NCBI GenBank assembly: GCA_963757115.1
Contig: CAVWQV010000014.1
Location: forward strand, 186,001 to 250,000
DNA length: 64,000 nucleotides
From: CAVWQV01 sp963757115
Lineage (GTDB): Bacteria; Pseudomonadota; Alphaproteobacteria; Acetobacterales; Acetobacteraceae
Reading direction: 5' to 3'
In this document: one piece after another, positions 19,215 to 26,901 of the stretch
Numbering within the stretch: position 1 is the first letter of the stretch
Layout of the letters: each line of letters starts with the position of its first letter
Position numbers and translations under genes: made by a program
The notes under the pieces: generated by a model
The model's database searches: none
What the model saw: the letters and a program-made list of their open reading frames with translations, nothing else
What the model was told of the DNA's origin: nothing

Positions 19215-19724
19215 TCAGCCGGACGGATATGGCCCCGTGAACAGATCGCCCAACGCCCAGCGAAGCCGGTAGGAGAGCCATCGCTGTGCGAGGTGATAGG
19301 GCCGGTCATGCAGCATGTGGCACCGCTGGCAAAGGCTCTTGAGATTCCCCGGGCTGTTGTTGCCCGGATCGTGGTCGAGATGGGCCGTGGCGAGCACTAC
19401 GCGGGTGAGCCGGAGTTGGTCGAGCTGCGGGCCGCGAGGGGTGGCACAGCGGCGCCCGTGGCCATCTCGCCAGTGGTTCGCATCGGCATCGAGCCAGCGG
19501 CCGTCAGGTAGGCACTGCACAGACAGCCCGTGCGGCCGATGGCATGTCTCGCAGCGGCCTTTCGCTCGGCCGAAGCGGATTGCGGCGCTGAGCTGCGGCC
19601 AGTCGATCGGGTAAAACCATCGCAGCGAAGGCCGGATCGGCACGAAGTCCCTCCCCTTCAAGGCCCGCCCATACGGCCTTGTGCGCACCTTCGTAGCGAC
19701 GAACGCTCGTAGTCCGCCAAGCAC
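19215..19724 (-). CDS. HNH-motif protein (putative endonuclease domain)
   Basis: 169 aa. The C-terminal half contains a treble-clef/HNH-like zinc motif: GRCETCHRPHG, then TAHLDHDPGNNSPGNLKSL followed by CQRCHMLHDRPYH, i.e. paired CxxC motifs around a His-x-Asp-His and Asn-Asn-xxx-Asn core. The N-terminal half has many Arg and aromatic residues (RPSLRWFYPIDWPQLSAAI). Such proteins are scattered in alphaproteobacterial accessory regions and are often phage- or island-associated; activity is not established. The ATG at 19724 is used as start; no strong ribosome binding site is visible. The neighbouring short exported genes suggest an accessory patch. Confidence 0.7.
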   Translation of the reverse strand: MLGGLRAFVATKVRTRPYGRALKGRDFVPIRPSLRWFYPIDWPQLSAAIRFGRAKGRCETCHRPHGLSVQCLPDGRWLDADANHWRDGHGRRCATPRGPQLDQLRLTRVVLATAHLDHDPGNNSPGNLKSLCQRCHMLHDRPYHLAQRWLSYRLRWALGDLFTGPYPSG

Positions 19725-19858
19725 ATCGCCATCACTGAGCAGTCGAATTCAATGGCGTGGGTTCCGCACGGTCCCGGAACGGTATAGTGTCGTTATGAGC
19801 GGCGCGCTGCAGCTCGCCAGGAGAGCAATACGCGGCCCTCAAAAAAGGGAGGAAACAA

Positions 19859-19984
19859 GTGAAATCCGGCCTCATGTTGGTGACTTTGGGCCTGCTGGCT
19901 CTCGCGGCGCCTTCGTTGGCACAGAACAATCCCCAGGAAACAGACTGGCGCCTTGATCCTTCGTTTACGCCGCGACGCGCCTGA
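19859..19984 (+). CDS. 41-aa exported peptide, unknown function
   Basis: A GTG at 19859 follows a GGGAGGAAACAA ribosome binding site and opens a 41-codon frame ending TGA at 19984. The product starts VKSGLMLVTLGLLALAAPSLAQ, a textbook signal peptide with an AxA cleavage site, and leaves a mature tail of about 20 residues (NNPQETDWRLDPSFTPRRA). It lies just upstream of the first of two paralogous exported proteins. I recognise no family. The good ribosome site and signal peptide are the only support; it could also be the start of a longer gene lost by a frameshift. Confidence 0.5.
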   Translation: MKSGLMLVTLGLLALAAPSLAQNNPQETDWRLDPSFTPRRA

Positions 19985-20046
19985 CGCCGGTGAACCCAAG
20001 AACATCGGTCGGTTAAAAAACAATGATGATGGGGGAGAAAAGTTTG

Positions 20047-20561
20047 ATGGAATTGCGCAAATACATCCTGTCAGCGGCGGCGTTGGCGCTGATCGCTGCC
20101 TTCGTCTTCGCAACCGGGCACCGGCGCAAGCGAAAGAAGGGACAGTCAGCTTTACGTTTGCCGGCTTCGGCACTTCCAAAGCCACCCAGATCGGGAAAGA
20201 CCGGCTTCTTCTCGTCATCGACGAAAATGGTCTAGACGAAGGAAGCAGTGATCCGATGTTCGATCACACGACGTGGCACTGTTGGGGGTTGGGGGACTTC
20301 ACCAAAGGCGTGGGTCAGGCTCATGCCTATTGCGTTCGGACCGACCCCGCTGGAGATCAGTTTGTTCAGGATATTGTCACCGGGACAATGTCGCTGGGGC
20401 AAAGCTTTAAAGGGTCGGAGACGTTGACCGGGGGCACAGGGAAGTTTTCGGGGATAACCGGCAGTGGAACGTTTGTGTTTGACGGGAACACGTTTAAGCC
20501 AGCCGAGCAGGGAACCTATATCTCTCACGGCACCCATAACCTCAGCTATAAGCTCCCGTAG
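20047..20561 (+). pseudogene. Exported protein, paralogue of 20828-21343; frameshift inside signal region
   Basis: Starts MELRKYILSAAALALIAAFVFA at 20047 behind a GGGGGAG ribosome site, then a frame change at the GGG of 20116-20118 is needed to continue as APAQAKEGTVSFTFAGFG to the TAG at 20561. Adding one G joins signal peptide and mature domain. The mature part (about 145 aa) contains HTTWHCWGLGDFTKGV, AYCVRTDPAGDQ and a repeated TGGTGKFSGITGSGTF, closely matching the next gene. The glycine-rich beta-strand pattern suggests a small beta-barrel (allene-oxide-cyclase or lipocalin-like), which is inference. Function unknown. Confidence 0.65.
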
Positions 20562-20827
20562 TCACCAGTGACTCGGCGGGGTCGGCTGCGAGCGCGTGCC
20601 CTGCCCCATGTGTGGCGGTGCCCGCACCGTGCATCGAACCGAGCAGAACGCGCGCGGCAAGCCGCACATGGTGGTCGGCGGCCAGGCGCGTTGTGTGCTC
20701 GGCTTGCGGCGGCAAGGGGAAGGTGCGGGCGGCGCGGTGAATTGCCACCGGAACCGGAACGAGTAATCTTGTGATGCGGCGCCAAAGAGTGCCGGACGCT
20801 CCCAAAACAACAATGGAGGAACGTTCG

Positions 20828-21343
20828 ATGCAAACACGCACAGGTGTCTTGTCCGCCTTCACACTGGGCGGTGCCATGGCCTGCGGAGTCGCGGCGATGG
20901 CGGCTGATCTGCCGAAGGAAGGTAAGTTCAGCGTCACGCTTTCGGGCGCTGGCACGGCCAAGATTACCGCGGTCGGGAAAGAGCGGCTCCTGCTCGCTTG
21001 GGACGAAACCGACTTGACTGTCGGCACGGGGCTCCTCGATCACATGACATGGCACTGCTTTGGCTTATACGATGTGATGAACGCAATGACGCAGGTTCAA
21101 GGTTACTGTGTGGCGACGGACCCTGCGGGAGATCAACTCGTTGGCAATGTTGCCAGTGATGAGAAGTTTGCGGCGGATGCCAAGAGCTTTAGCATATCTG
21201 GCACGATCACGACAGGGACAGGAAAGTATGCTGGCATCAGTGGTGGTTGGACCATTGTAGTGCACGGCCCAGAGTTCCGGACGGCGGCTGATGGAACCTA
21301 CGTCACATACGGCCCCCTTCAGGGCAGCTACAAAATCCCATGA
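20828..21343 (+). CDS. Exported protein of unknown function, paralogue of the preceding gene
   Basis: 171 aa with signal peptide MQTRTGVLSAFTLGGAMACG then VAAMAADLPKEG, cleavage expected after AMA. Mature domain conserved with the upstream gene: KEGKFSVTLSGAGTAK, HMTWHCFGLYDVMNAM, GYCVATDPAGDQLVGN, GTGKYAGISGGWTI and a C-terminal GTYVTYGPLQGSYKIP. The pair Trp-His-Cys plus a second Cys about twenty residues later could form a disulfide in the periplasm. ATG 20828 follows a clean GGAGG. Tandem duplication is the simplest origin. A beta-barrel fold similar to allene oxide cyclase is a guess from the strand-turn pattern. Confidence 0.75.
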   Translation: MQTRTGVLSAFTLGGAMACGVAAMAADLPKEGKFSVTLSGAGTAKITAVGKERLLLAWDETDLTVGTGLLDHMTWHCFGLYDVMNAMTQVQGYCVATDPAGDQLVGNVASDEKFAADAKSFSISGTITTGTGKYAGISGGWTIVVHGPEFRTAADGTYVTYGPLQGSYKIP

Positions 21344-21561
21344 GCTAGACTAGGGCCGGCAAACGCCCGCCGGGCGCATCGACCCCGGCGCCGAAGCCCG
21401 GGCCCCCGCAGCAGACCCTGAAGCTCGGCCCAGTCGTGGCCGTTGCGAGGAAGCGGGTTTGCTGAAATCATTGAGTTCCCCGTTGCCGCTGCAGGCGTTC
21501 ACGGAGCGTTAAGACGCCTGCCTCAGGATCAAAGCCGGTTTGGAGCGGGCGAGGCCTCGAC

Positions 21562-21723
21562 ATGAACGACGCGGACATGCGCGCGGCGCGCGTCGCCGGC
21601 CGGACCTATTCCTTCGATCACGGCCGCGCCCCGATCAATTGGTCCCGTCCGATTTACGGGTATCTGGCTTTGGCCATTGCTGCACTCGCGCTCGGGTTCG
21701 TCGGACTAAGCTGCTTGGGCTGA
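21562..21723 (+). CDS. Small single-pass membrane protein (53 aa), unknown
   Basis: ATG 21562 opens a 53-residue frame: MNDADMRAARVAGRTYSFDH, then RAPINWSRPIYGYL and a hydrophobic helix LALAIAALALGFVGLSCLG to the TGA at 21723. A GCGAGG stands nine to fourteen bases upstream. The charged N-terminus followed by one membrane helix is a plausible small membrane protein, but I recognise no family. It converges with the TetR gene, whose TAA is 18 bases away. Confidence 0.42.
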   Translation: MNDADMRAARVAGRTYSFDHGRAPINWSRPIYGYLALAIAALALGFVGLSCLG

Positions 21724-21740
21724 CTCCAATCGGACTGACT

Positions 21741-22280
21741 TTATGGCGCAGCGCTTAGAAGCGTGTGCTTGAGCGCGGAGAGAATTTCGTCCCGGAGGCG
21801 TTCGTCGGCCGAGGCCCGGGCCAGGGTGAGGCCTCCGACCAGCGCCGCCATGGTGGCAATGGCGCGTCGGCGCTCCACCACGTCGTCGCCCACTTGGTCG
21901 AACATGCGCTCTAGGCCGCGCGAGAAAGCGGCCCTGATTTCGGGGGTTTCGCGCCCCGCCTCGCTGGCGAGGGCGGCGATCGAGCAACCGTTCGCGCGAT
22001 CGAGCACGTGCGGCAGGGAAAGATAGCGTTCGACAAACGCCCGGCGCTCAGCCTCGCTGCCGACGAGGGAGCTGGTTTTTTGCGCCGCCGCCTCGGCGAT
22101 CTCCGCCGATAGCGCTTCCTTCGATGCGAAGTGCGTGTAGAAGGCGCCGTGGGTCAGCCCGGCCGCGGCCGAGATCTCGGCGATGCCGACGCCGTCGAAG
22201 CCCCGCTCGCGAAACATCCTGCCTGCGGCGTCCAGCAGGGCCGCGCGATGCCGGGCCGCGGTGGCCTTCGATACCTTCAT
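21741..22280 (-). CDS. TetR/AcrR family transcriptional regulator
   Basis: 179 aa. N-terminal helix-turn-helix of the TetR type: RAALLDAAGRMFRERGFDGV, then IAEISAAAGLTHGAFYTHFASKE-like recognition helix (residues about 10-57). The C-terminal part is the ligand/dimer domain with GCSIAALASEAGRETPEIR, a pattern common in the TetR C-33-like subgroup. ATG 22280 has a GAGGAG site upstream. It is divergent from the isomerase/SDR pair and the intervening space holds a 20-base near-perfect palindrome, so it probably represses that operon and itself. Confidence 0.92.
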   Translation of the reverse strand: MKVSKATAARHRAALLDAAGRMFRERGFDGVGIAEISAAAGLTHGAFYTHFASKEALSAEIAEAAAQKTSSLVGSEAERRAFVERYLSLPHVLDRANGCSIAALASEAGRETPEIRAAFSRGLERMFDQVGDDVVERRRAIATMAALVGGLTLARASADERLRDEILSALKHTLLSAAP

Positions 22281-22328
22281 GCTTCTCCTCAACGCCAGAG
22301 CCGGACGTCTGCCCGCTGCTTGACACCA

Positions 22329-22348
22329 ATCATGATGTACATCACGAT
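22329..22348. promoter_or_regulatory. Candidate TetR operator palindrome
   Basis: ATCATGATGTACATCACGAT is an 18/20 palindrome whose central 12 bases, TGATGTACATCA (22333-22344), are perfect. It is 48 bases upstream of the TetR ATG and 28 bases upstream of the isomerase GTG, in the only intergenic space between these divergent genes. Placement and symmetry fit an operator for the dimeric TetR repressor controlling both directions. Binding is inferred. Confidence 0.6.
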
Positions 22349-22376
22349 TAGCCTCAGTCAATCAGAGGAGGAGGGC

Positions 22377-22979
22377 GTGAGCCGGTCGATCGAGTTCCAT
22401 TTCGACTTCCGCAGTCCGTACAGCTACCTCGCCCAAACCCAGCTCCCCGCGCTCGCCCGACGCACCGGCGCCGTGGTTTCATACCATCCGTTCCGCATCC
22501 TTGAGTTGATGCAAATGGTCGGCAATCGGCCAACGAGCATCGAATGCAAGAACAAGGGCGCCTATGCAAACCGCGACTTGGCGCGCTGGGCTAGCCGTTA
22601 CGGGGTGGCGATGCAGCGCAATCCCCACATGCGCGAGATCGACGGTGCCCGGCTCGGGCGAGGGGCGCTTGTGGCGGTCGACCGGGGGCAGGCGCCGGCC
22701 TATGTGGACGCCGTATTCGGCGCGATGTGGCGCGATGCGGTGAACCTGGGCGAGCGTGACCGTTTCGTCGCGTGCCTCGACGAAGCAAGGATCGACGGAG
22801 CCTCGCTTCTCGAAGAGGCCGACAAGCCCGACACCGTCGAACGGCTCGACAAAGCCACCGAGGCGGCGGCCACGCGGGGCGTATTCGGCTCACCAACGAT
22901 GTTCGTCGGTGAAGCGATGTTCTTCGGCAATGACCGGCTCGACTTCGTCGAACAGGCGCTTGTCGCGGCGGCGGCATAG
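22377..22979 (+). CDS. 2-hydroxychromene-2-carboxylate isomerase-like protein (DsbA-fold, kappa GST type)
   Basis: 200 aa with thioredoxin-like/DsbA fold. Begins SRSIEFHFDFRSPYSYLAQTQ, where SPYSYLA replaces the CxxC of DsbA as in HCCA isomerases; the cis-proline motif is GVFGSPTMFVGEAMFFGNDRL near the C-terminus. HCCA isomerases act with glutathione in naphthalene-type aromatic degradation, but many relatives have unknown substrates. The GTG at 22377 directly follows a GAGGAGGAGGG ribosome site, which fixes the start; the frame is open further upstream into the operator. Followed 9 bases later by an SDR gene. Confidence 0.9.
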   Translation: MSRSIEFHFDFRSPYSYLAQTQLPALARRTGAVVSYHPFRILELMQMVGNRPTSIECKNKGAYANRDLARWASRYGVAMQRNPHMREIDGARLGRGALVAVDRGQAPAYVDAVFGAMWRDAVNLGERDRFVACLDEARIDGASLLEEADKPDTVERLDKATEAAATRGVFGSPTMFVGEAMFFGNDRLDFVEQALVAAAA

Positions 22980-22988
22980 GAGGCGGCG

Positions 22989-23690
22989 GTGGACAAACCT
23001 ATCTGCGTGATATCCGGCGTCGGTCCCGGCACCGGGACCGCCATGGCGCGTCGGTTCACCGAAGGCGGCTATCGGGTCGCCATGTTGGCGCGCAACGAGG
23101 AACGGCTGGCAACGCTTGCCCGCGAGCTTCCGGGCAGCAAGCCGTATCGCTGCGATGTCGCCGACCCGGCGGCGGTGGCGTCGGTTGCCGATGCGATCGA
23201 GCAAGATCTCGGGCCGCCCGCTGTCTTGATCCATAACGCCGTAGGTGGCGCGTTCGGCTCCTTCCTCGATCTCGAACCGTCCGTGCTGCAACGGAACTTC
23301 GAGATCAACACGATGGGCCTGCTCTATCTTGCGCGGCGCTTCGCGCCGGGCATGGCGGAACGCGGCGCGGGGGCGATCGTCGTTACCGGCAACACCTCGG
23401 CACTGCGAGGGCGGCCGAACTTCGCCTGCTTCGCGCCGAGCAAGGCCGCGCAGCGGGTCCTCGCGGAAGCGATCGCGCGCGATCTAGGGCCGAAGGGCGT
23501 CCATGTGGCCTATATCGTGATCGATGCAGTGATCGACGTAGCGTGGGCGCGCGAACGATACCCCGATCGCCCGGACGATTTCTTCATCAAGCCCACGGCA
23601 ATCGCGGCAGAGGTCTGGCACGTCGCCCATCAGGACCGCTCTGCCTGGTCCTTCAATGTCGAGGTGCGGCCTTACGCCGAGGCGTGGTGA
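22989..23690 (+). CDS. Short-chain dehydrogenase/reductase (SDR) family oxidoreductase
   Basis: 233 aa, Rossmann fold. The nucleotide-binding motif is modified: SGVGPGTGTAMARRFTEGG (TGxxxGxG type). NAVGG replaces the usual NNAG at the end of strand 4, and the active site region shows ITGNTSAL-like VVTGNTSALRG with ACFAPSKAAQR, where Ser-Lys are present but the usual catalytic Tyr of YxxxK is Phe-Ala (FAPSK). This pattern is seen in a subgroup of divergent SDRs. GTG 22989 is used as start, 9 bases after the isomerase stop, so the two form an operon probably controlled by the divergent TetR protein. Substrate unknown. Confidence 0.87.
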   Translation: MDKPICVISGVGPGTGTAMARRFTEGGYRVAMLARNEERLATLARELPGSKPYRCDVADPAAVASVADAIEQDLGPPAVLIHNAVGGAFGSFLDLEPSVLQRNFEINTMGLLYLARRFAPGMAERGAGAIVVTGNTSALRGRPNFACFAPSKAAQRVLAEAIARDLGPKGVHVAYIVIDAVIDVAWARERYPDRPDDFFIKPTAIAAEVWHVAHQDRSAWSFNVEVRPYAEAW

Positions 23691-23692
23691 GG

Positions 23693-24112
23693 CTAAAGGT
23701 TGGGCCACAACCCGGGGGTGGCGACCTCGAGCGAATGTCCGTCGGGGTCGCGGAAGTAGAGACTGGTGCCGCGCCCGGGCCAGCGCACCTCGCTTTCAAG
23801 CGCGACGCCCTGCTGGCCCAGATGCTCCCGCCAGCGCTCGAGCTCCATCCAGGGAATGGCGAAGCAGAGGTGCTGGTGGCCTTGGGCGTCGTGCGGCGGA
23901 ATGAAGCCGCCCGGCGCCGGGGATGGCGCGATCGATCCGCCGCGGCGGAACAACAGCAGCACCTGTCCTCCGGGAACCCCGAGCGCACGCATCCGCGCGT
24001 CCGCAAGGAACGCCTCGAAGCCGAACAAGCGTTGGTAGAACGCTTGCGCGGCGTCGAGGTCGGCGACGTAGAGGGACGTCTCCATGACGCCCGCCACGCG
24101 AGGAGCCGGCAT
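23693..24112 (-). CDS. VOC family (glyoxalase/bleomycin-resistance fold) protein
   Basis: 139 aa, one pair of beta-alpha-beta-beta-beta modules. Begins MPAPRVAGVMETSLYVADLD with AQAFYQRLFGFEAF, then HQHLCFAIPWMELERW and SLYFRDPDGHSLEVATPGLW; His, His and Glu in these segments are candidates for metal ligands. It may be a glyoxalase-like lyase, dioxygenase or resistance protein; the substrate cannot be inferred. ATG 24112 overlaps the TGA of the ferritin-like gene (TGATG), so it is translated as the second gene of that unit. It converges with the SDR gene two bases away. Confidence 0.9.
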   Translation of the reverse strand: MPAPRVAGVMETSLYVADLDAAQAFYQRLFGFEAFLADARMRALGVPGGQVLLLFRRGGSIAPSPAPGGFIPPHDAQGHQHLCFAIPWMELERWREHLGQQGVALESEVRWPGRGTSLYFRDPDGHSLEVATPGLWPNL

Positions 24113-24630
24113 CAGCGGCCGGCGGTCTGGCCCGCGATCGAGCGTTGCAGGAACTTCAGCGTCGTGTCGGCCAGGTGCTCGTCGATCCATCGCGCCATGT
24201 CCTGCTCCTCGCTCAGTGACTGCTTGAGGGCGGAGACGGCCGCGCTGTGACCCGTCGCGTCGGCAAGGGTGAGTAGCGACTTGTAAGACGCGATCTCGTA
24301 GTGCTCGAAGGCAAAGTTCGCAAAGCTGTTTTTCACCACCTCGTCGGGTGCCGGTGCGTGCGCCATCGCCGCCATGTTGCCCATGAACGACAGCACGGTG
24401 TCCTTCACGGACGAGTGGCTGGTGCCGAGCGAGCCCAGCAGCTCCTCGATGCGCCGCGCCTGTTCCTGCAATTCCCGCACGTGCTGGCGCATCCGCTCCA
24501 CCATCTCGGGATAGTGCTCAAGCCGGCCGATCTGCCGTTCGAGCAGCTCGATCGCCTGATTTTCGACCGCGTGCTGGTTGCGCAGCCCGGTCGTGTAAAT
24601 GTCGCGAGCCGTGTCAGTGGCGCCGCTCAT
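24112..24630 (-). CDS. Ferritin-like domain protein (DUF892/YciE type)
   Basis: 172 aa, predicted four-helix bundle. The sequence TGLRNQHAVENQAIELLERQ, then an EQARRIEELLGSLGTSHSS block, FANFAFEHYEIASYKSLLTLAD and LSEEQDMARWIDEHL gives the Glu/His pattern (ExxH-like, EHYE, EEQ) of the DUF892 ferritin-like family, linked to stress and iron in the cytoplasm. An AGGAG lies upstream of ATG 24630. It is the first gene of a two-gene unit with the VOC protein and is divergent from the polysaccharide deacetylase gene. Confidence 0.88.
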   Translation of the reverse strand: MSGATDTARDIYTTGLRNQHAVENQAIELLERQIGRLEHYPEMVERMRQHVRELQEQARRIEELLGSLGTSHSSVKDTVLSFMGNMAAMAHAPAPDEVVKNSFANFAFEHYEIASYKSLLTLADATGHSAAVSALKQSLSEEQDMARWIDEHLADTTLKFLQRSIAGQTAGR

Positions 24631-24765
24631 AGTTTTCTCCTGTTGTCAGCTCCACCTCATCGCGCAAGCGGTCGCAGGGATGCGTGCTCGCTTCGAGTTG
24701 AGCGGCTTTGACAGCGGGCCGGCGAACGACGAACACTCGGACGGCCGGGGATTGCTGGAGGACGC

Positions 24766-25620
24766 ATGGCCGAGCTTCTCGTCTGCCTGACCTTCGACCA
24801 CGACAACGCCTCCTCCTTCATCTCGCGCGGCCTGACGACGCCGACCATGATCTCGCGCGGCGATTACGGCATCGTCGCCACCGAGCGCATCCTGGCCATG
24901 CTCCGGACGCAGCGCGTCCCGACCACCTGGTTCATCCCCGGCCACACCATCGAAAGCTATCCGTCCTGCGCGCGCGCCGTGCACGAGGCGGGGCACGAAA
25001 TCGGCAATCACGGCTGGACGCACCGCATTCCCGCAAGCCTCGGCCGCGAGGGCGAGGAAGCCGAGCTGGTGCGGGGCAGCGCCGCCATCGAGACGCTGAC
25101 CGGCCGCAAGCCGCGCGGCTACCGCTCGCCTTCTTGGGACCTTTCACCGCACAGCGTCGGTCTGCTCATCAAGCAAGGCTTCGTCTACGACAGCAGCATG
25201 ATGGGGCACGATTACCTTCCCTATCAGGCGCGCGACGGCGACCGGGTTGCGCTGCTGGAGCCGATGGAGTTCGGCGCCGATACTGAACTGGTGGAAATGC
25301 CGATCAGCTGGTCGCTCGACGACCATCCGCATTTCGAGTTCATGCGTACCGAGAACGCGATCCTGCAGGGTTTGCAGAATGCCCGGAGCGTGTTCCAGAA
25401 CTTCGCCGACGAGTTCGACTACATGCGCCGCACAGTGGATTGGGGCATCCTGACCTATACCTTCCATCCGCATGTGGTCGGCCGCGGCTACCGCATGCTG
25501 GCGCTGGAGGGGCTGATCGATCGGTTGCGCGACTGCGGCGCGCGCTTCGTCACCATGGAAACCGCAGTGGAAAACTATCGGGCGCGATACCCCGGAGGGC
25601 TCAGCCTTCGAGGGCGATAG
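24766..25620 (+). CDS. Polysaccharide deacetylase family protein (CE4/NodB-like)
   Basis: 284 aa, no signal peptide, so probably cytoplasmic. The NodB-type barrel is visible: LLVCLTFDHDNASSF (motif 1 with the catalytic/metal Asp residues), TTWFIPGHTIESYPSC, HEIGNHGWTHRIP (motif 2, HxxxxH-like metal ligands), GRKPRGYRSPSWDLSP (motif 3) and FHPHVVGRGYRM. This variant resembles the PuuE/PgdA-like cytoplasmic deacetylases that act on small amides such as allantoin or modified sugars, rather than peptidoglycan deacetylases. ATG 24766 has GGAGG four bases before it. Function in the cell unknown. Confidence 0.9.
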   Translation: MAELLVCLTFDHDNASSFISRGLTTPTMISRGDYGIVATERILAMLRTQRVPTTWFIPGHTIESYPSCARAVHEAGHEIGNHGWTHRIPASLGREGEEAELVRGSAAIETLTGRKPRGYRSPSWDLSPHSVGLLIKQGFVYDSSMMGHDYLPYQARDGDRVALLEPMEFGADTELVEMPISWSLDDHPHFEFMRTENAILQGLQNARSVFQNFADEFDYMRRTVDWGILTYTFHPHVVGRGYRMLALEGLIDRLRDCGARFVTMETAVENYRARYPGGLSLRGR

Positions 25621-25750
25621 AGCGGCCGCCCACGCCCGCCGGGTGGCTTGCATCCCTGGTGGCCCTGTCTCAGAAAGGGCGGAATTCGGAGCCGCGCCGC
25701 CGGAATCGTGAGCGTGGCGCGACTCGCCTGCCGGAGACAGTTTTCAGACC

Positions 25751-26890
25751 ATGCGATCCCGCCCGCTCGTCACCCGGCTCGACCGCTACATGTTCTACCA
25801 ACAGTTGTGGGCGCTGATCGCGGTCACCGGCGGCCTCGCGGCCCTGATCTGGCTCACCCAGTCGCTCCGCTTCGTGGAGCTCGTGGTCAATCACGGGCTG
25901 TCGATCGGCGTGTTCCTGGAGCTGACGGGCCTGCTGATCCCAAGCTTCGTCGCCGTGATCCTGCCCATCACCACGTTTGTCGTCATCCAGTTCATCTATC
26001 AGAGGCTCGCCGGCGATCGCGAGCTGACCGTGATGCGCTCGGCCGGACTTTCACCGTGGGCGCTTTCCCGGCCGGGCCTTGCCGTCGCCGGGTTCGCCGT
26101 GATCGCCGGCTACGCGCTCAATCTCTGGCTCGTGCCGGCTAGCCTCACCGCCTTCCGTGAGTTCCAGTGGGAGATCCGCAACCGCATGGCGGCTTTCCTG
26201 CTGCAGGAAGGGGTGTTCACCTCCGTTTCCGACGCGCTCACCGTTTACGTCCGATCGCGCGATCCGGACGGCACCCTGCATGGCATCCTGGTGGATGACG
26301 GGCGTCAGAAGAACAGCCACGCCACTATCCTGGCGCAGACCGGCCGGATCGTCGAAGGCCGGTCTGGCCCGCGCGTGGTGCTGGAGGACGGCAGCCGGGA
26401 GGAACTCGACCACCAGACCGGCCGCCTCAACATCCTGACCTTTGCGGAGAACGTCATCGACATCGCTCAAAACAGCAACAAGGAAGGCGAGCGCGTGCGC
26501 GACATGACCGAGGTGTCGCTCGACGATCTACTGCATCCCAGCCCCGAAACGCTCCCGAACGCGCGCGACATCCCGAAATGGCGGGCCGAGGCGTTCAAGC
26601 GGCTGGCGACGCCGCTCACCGCTTGGTCGTTCGCGATGGTGGCGCTGGTTTCCTCGCTGACCGGCCCGTTTCGCCGCCACGGCAACGTGGTGCGCCCGCT
26701 GGTCGCGGTCGGGGCGGTGGTTGGCCTGCTCGCCGTGGGCCTGGCGGTTGGGAACCTTGCCGCCCGCGACAACGGGCTGATCCCGCTGATCTGGCTGCAC
26801 GCGGCGGGGCCGGGCCTCGTTTGCGTCTGGATGCTATACGGGCCGCGGCTGTGGCCCGCGCGTCGGCCGGTTCTCACGCAGCCGGCCTGA
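25751..26890 (+). CDS. lptF: LPS export ABC transporter permease LptF
   Basis: Inner-membrane subunit of LptB2FG, which extracts LPS from the inner membrane. 379 aa. N-terminal helix RLDRYMFYQQLWALIAVTGG, then FLELTGLLIPSFVAVILPIT and LTVMRSAGLSPWALSRPGL, the conserved cytoplasmic coupling helix; a periplasmic jellyroll domain occupies about residues 130-270; three helices follow to the C-terminus. The gene is directly followed by lptG (11-base gap) and lptD, with surA and rsmA beyond, so this is an outer-membrane biogenesis operon. Confidence 0.94.
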   Translation: MRSRPLVTRLDRYMFYQQLWALIAVTGGLAALIWLTQSLRFVELVVNHGLSIGVFLELTGLLIPSFVAVILPITTFVVIQFIYQRLAGDRELTVMRSAGLSPWALSRPGLAVAGFAVIAGYALNLWLVPASLTAFREFQWEIRNRMAAFLLQEGVFTSVSDALTVYVRSRDPDGTLHGILVDDGRQKNSHATILAQTGRIVEGRSGPRVVLEDGSREELDHQTGRLNILTFAENVIDIAQNSNKEGERVRDMTEVSLDDLLHPSPETLPNARDIPKWRAEAFKRLATPLTAWSFAMVALVSSLTGPFRRHGNVVRPLVAVGAVVGLLAVGLAVGNLAARDNGLIPLIWLHAAGPGLVCVWMLYGPRLWPARRPVLTQPA

Positions 26891-26901
26891 GCGGTCACTC
26901 C

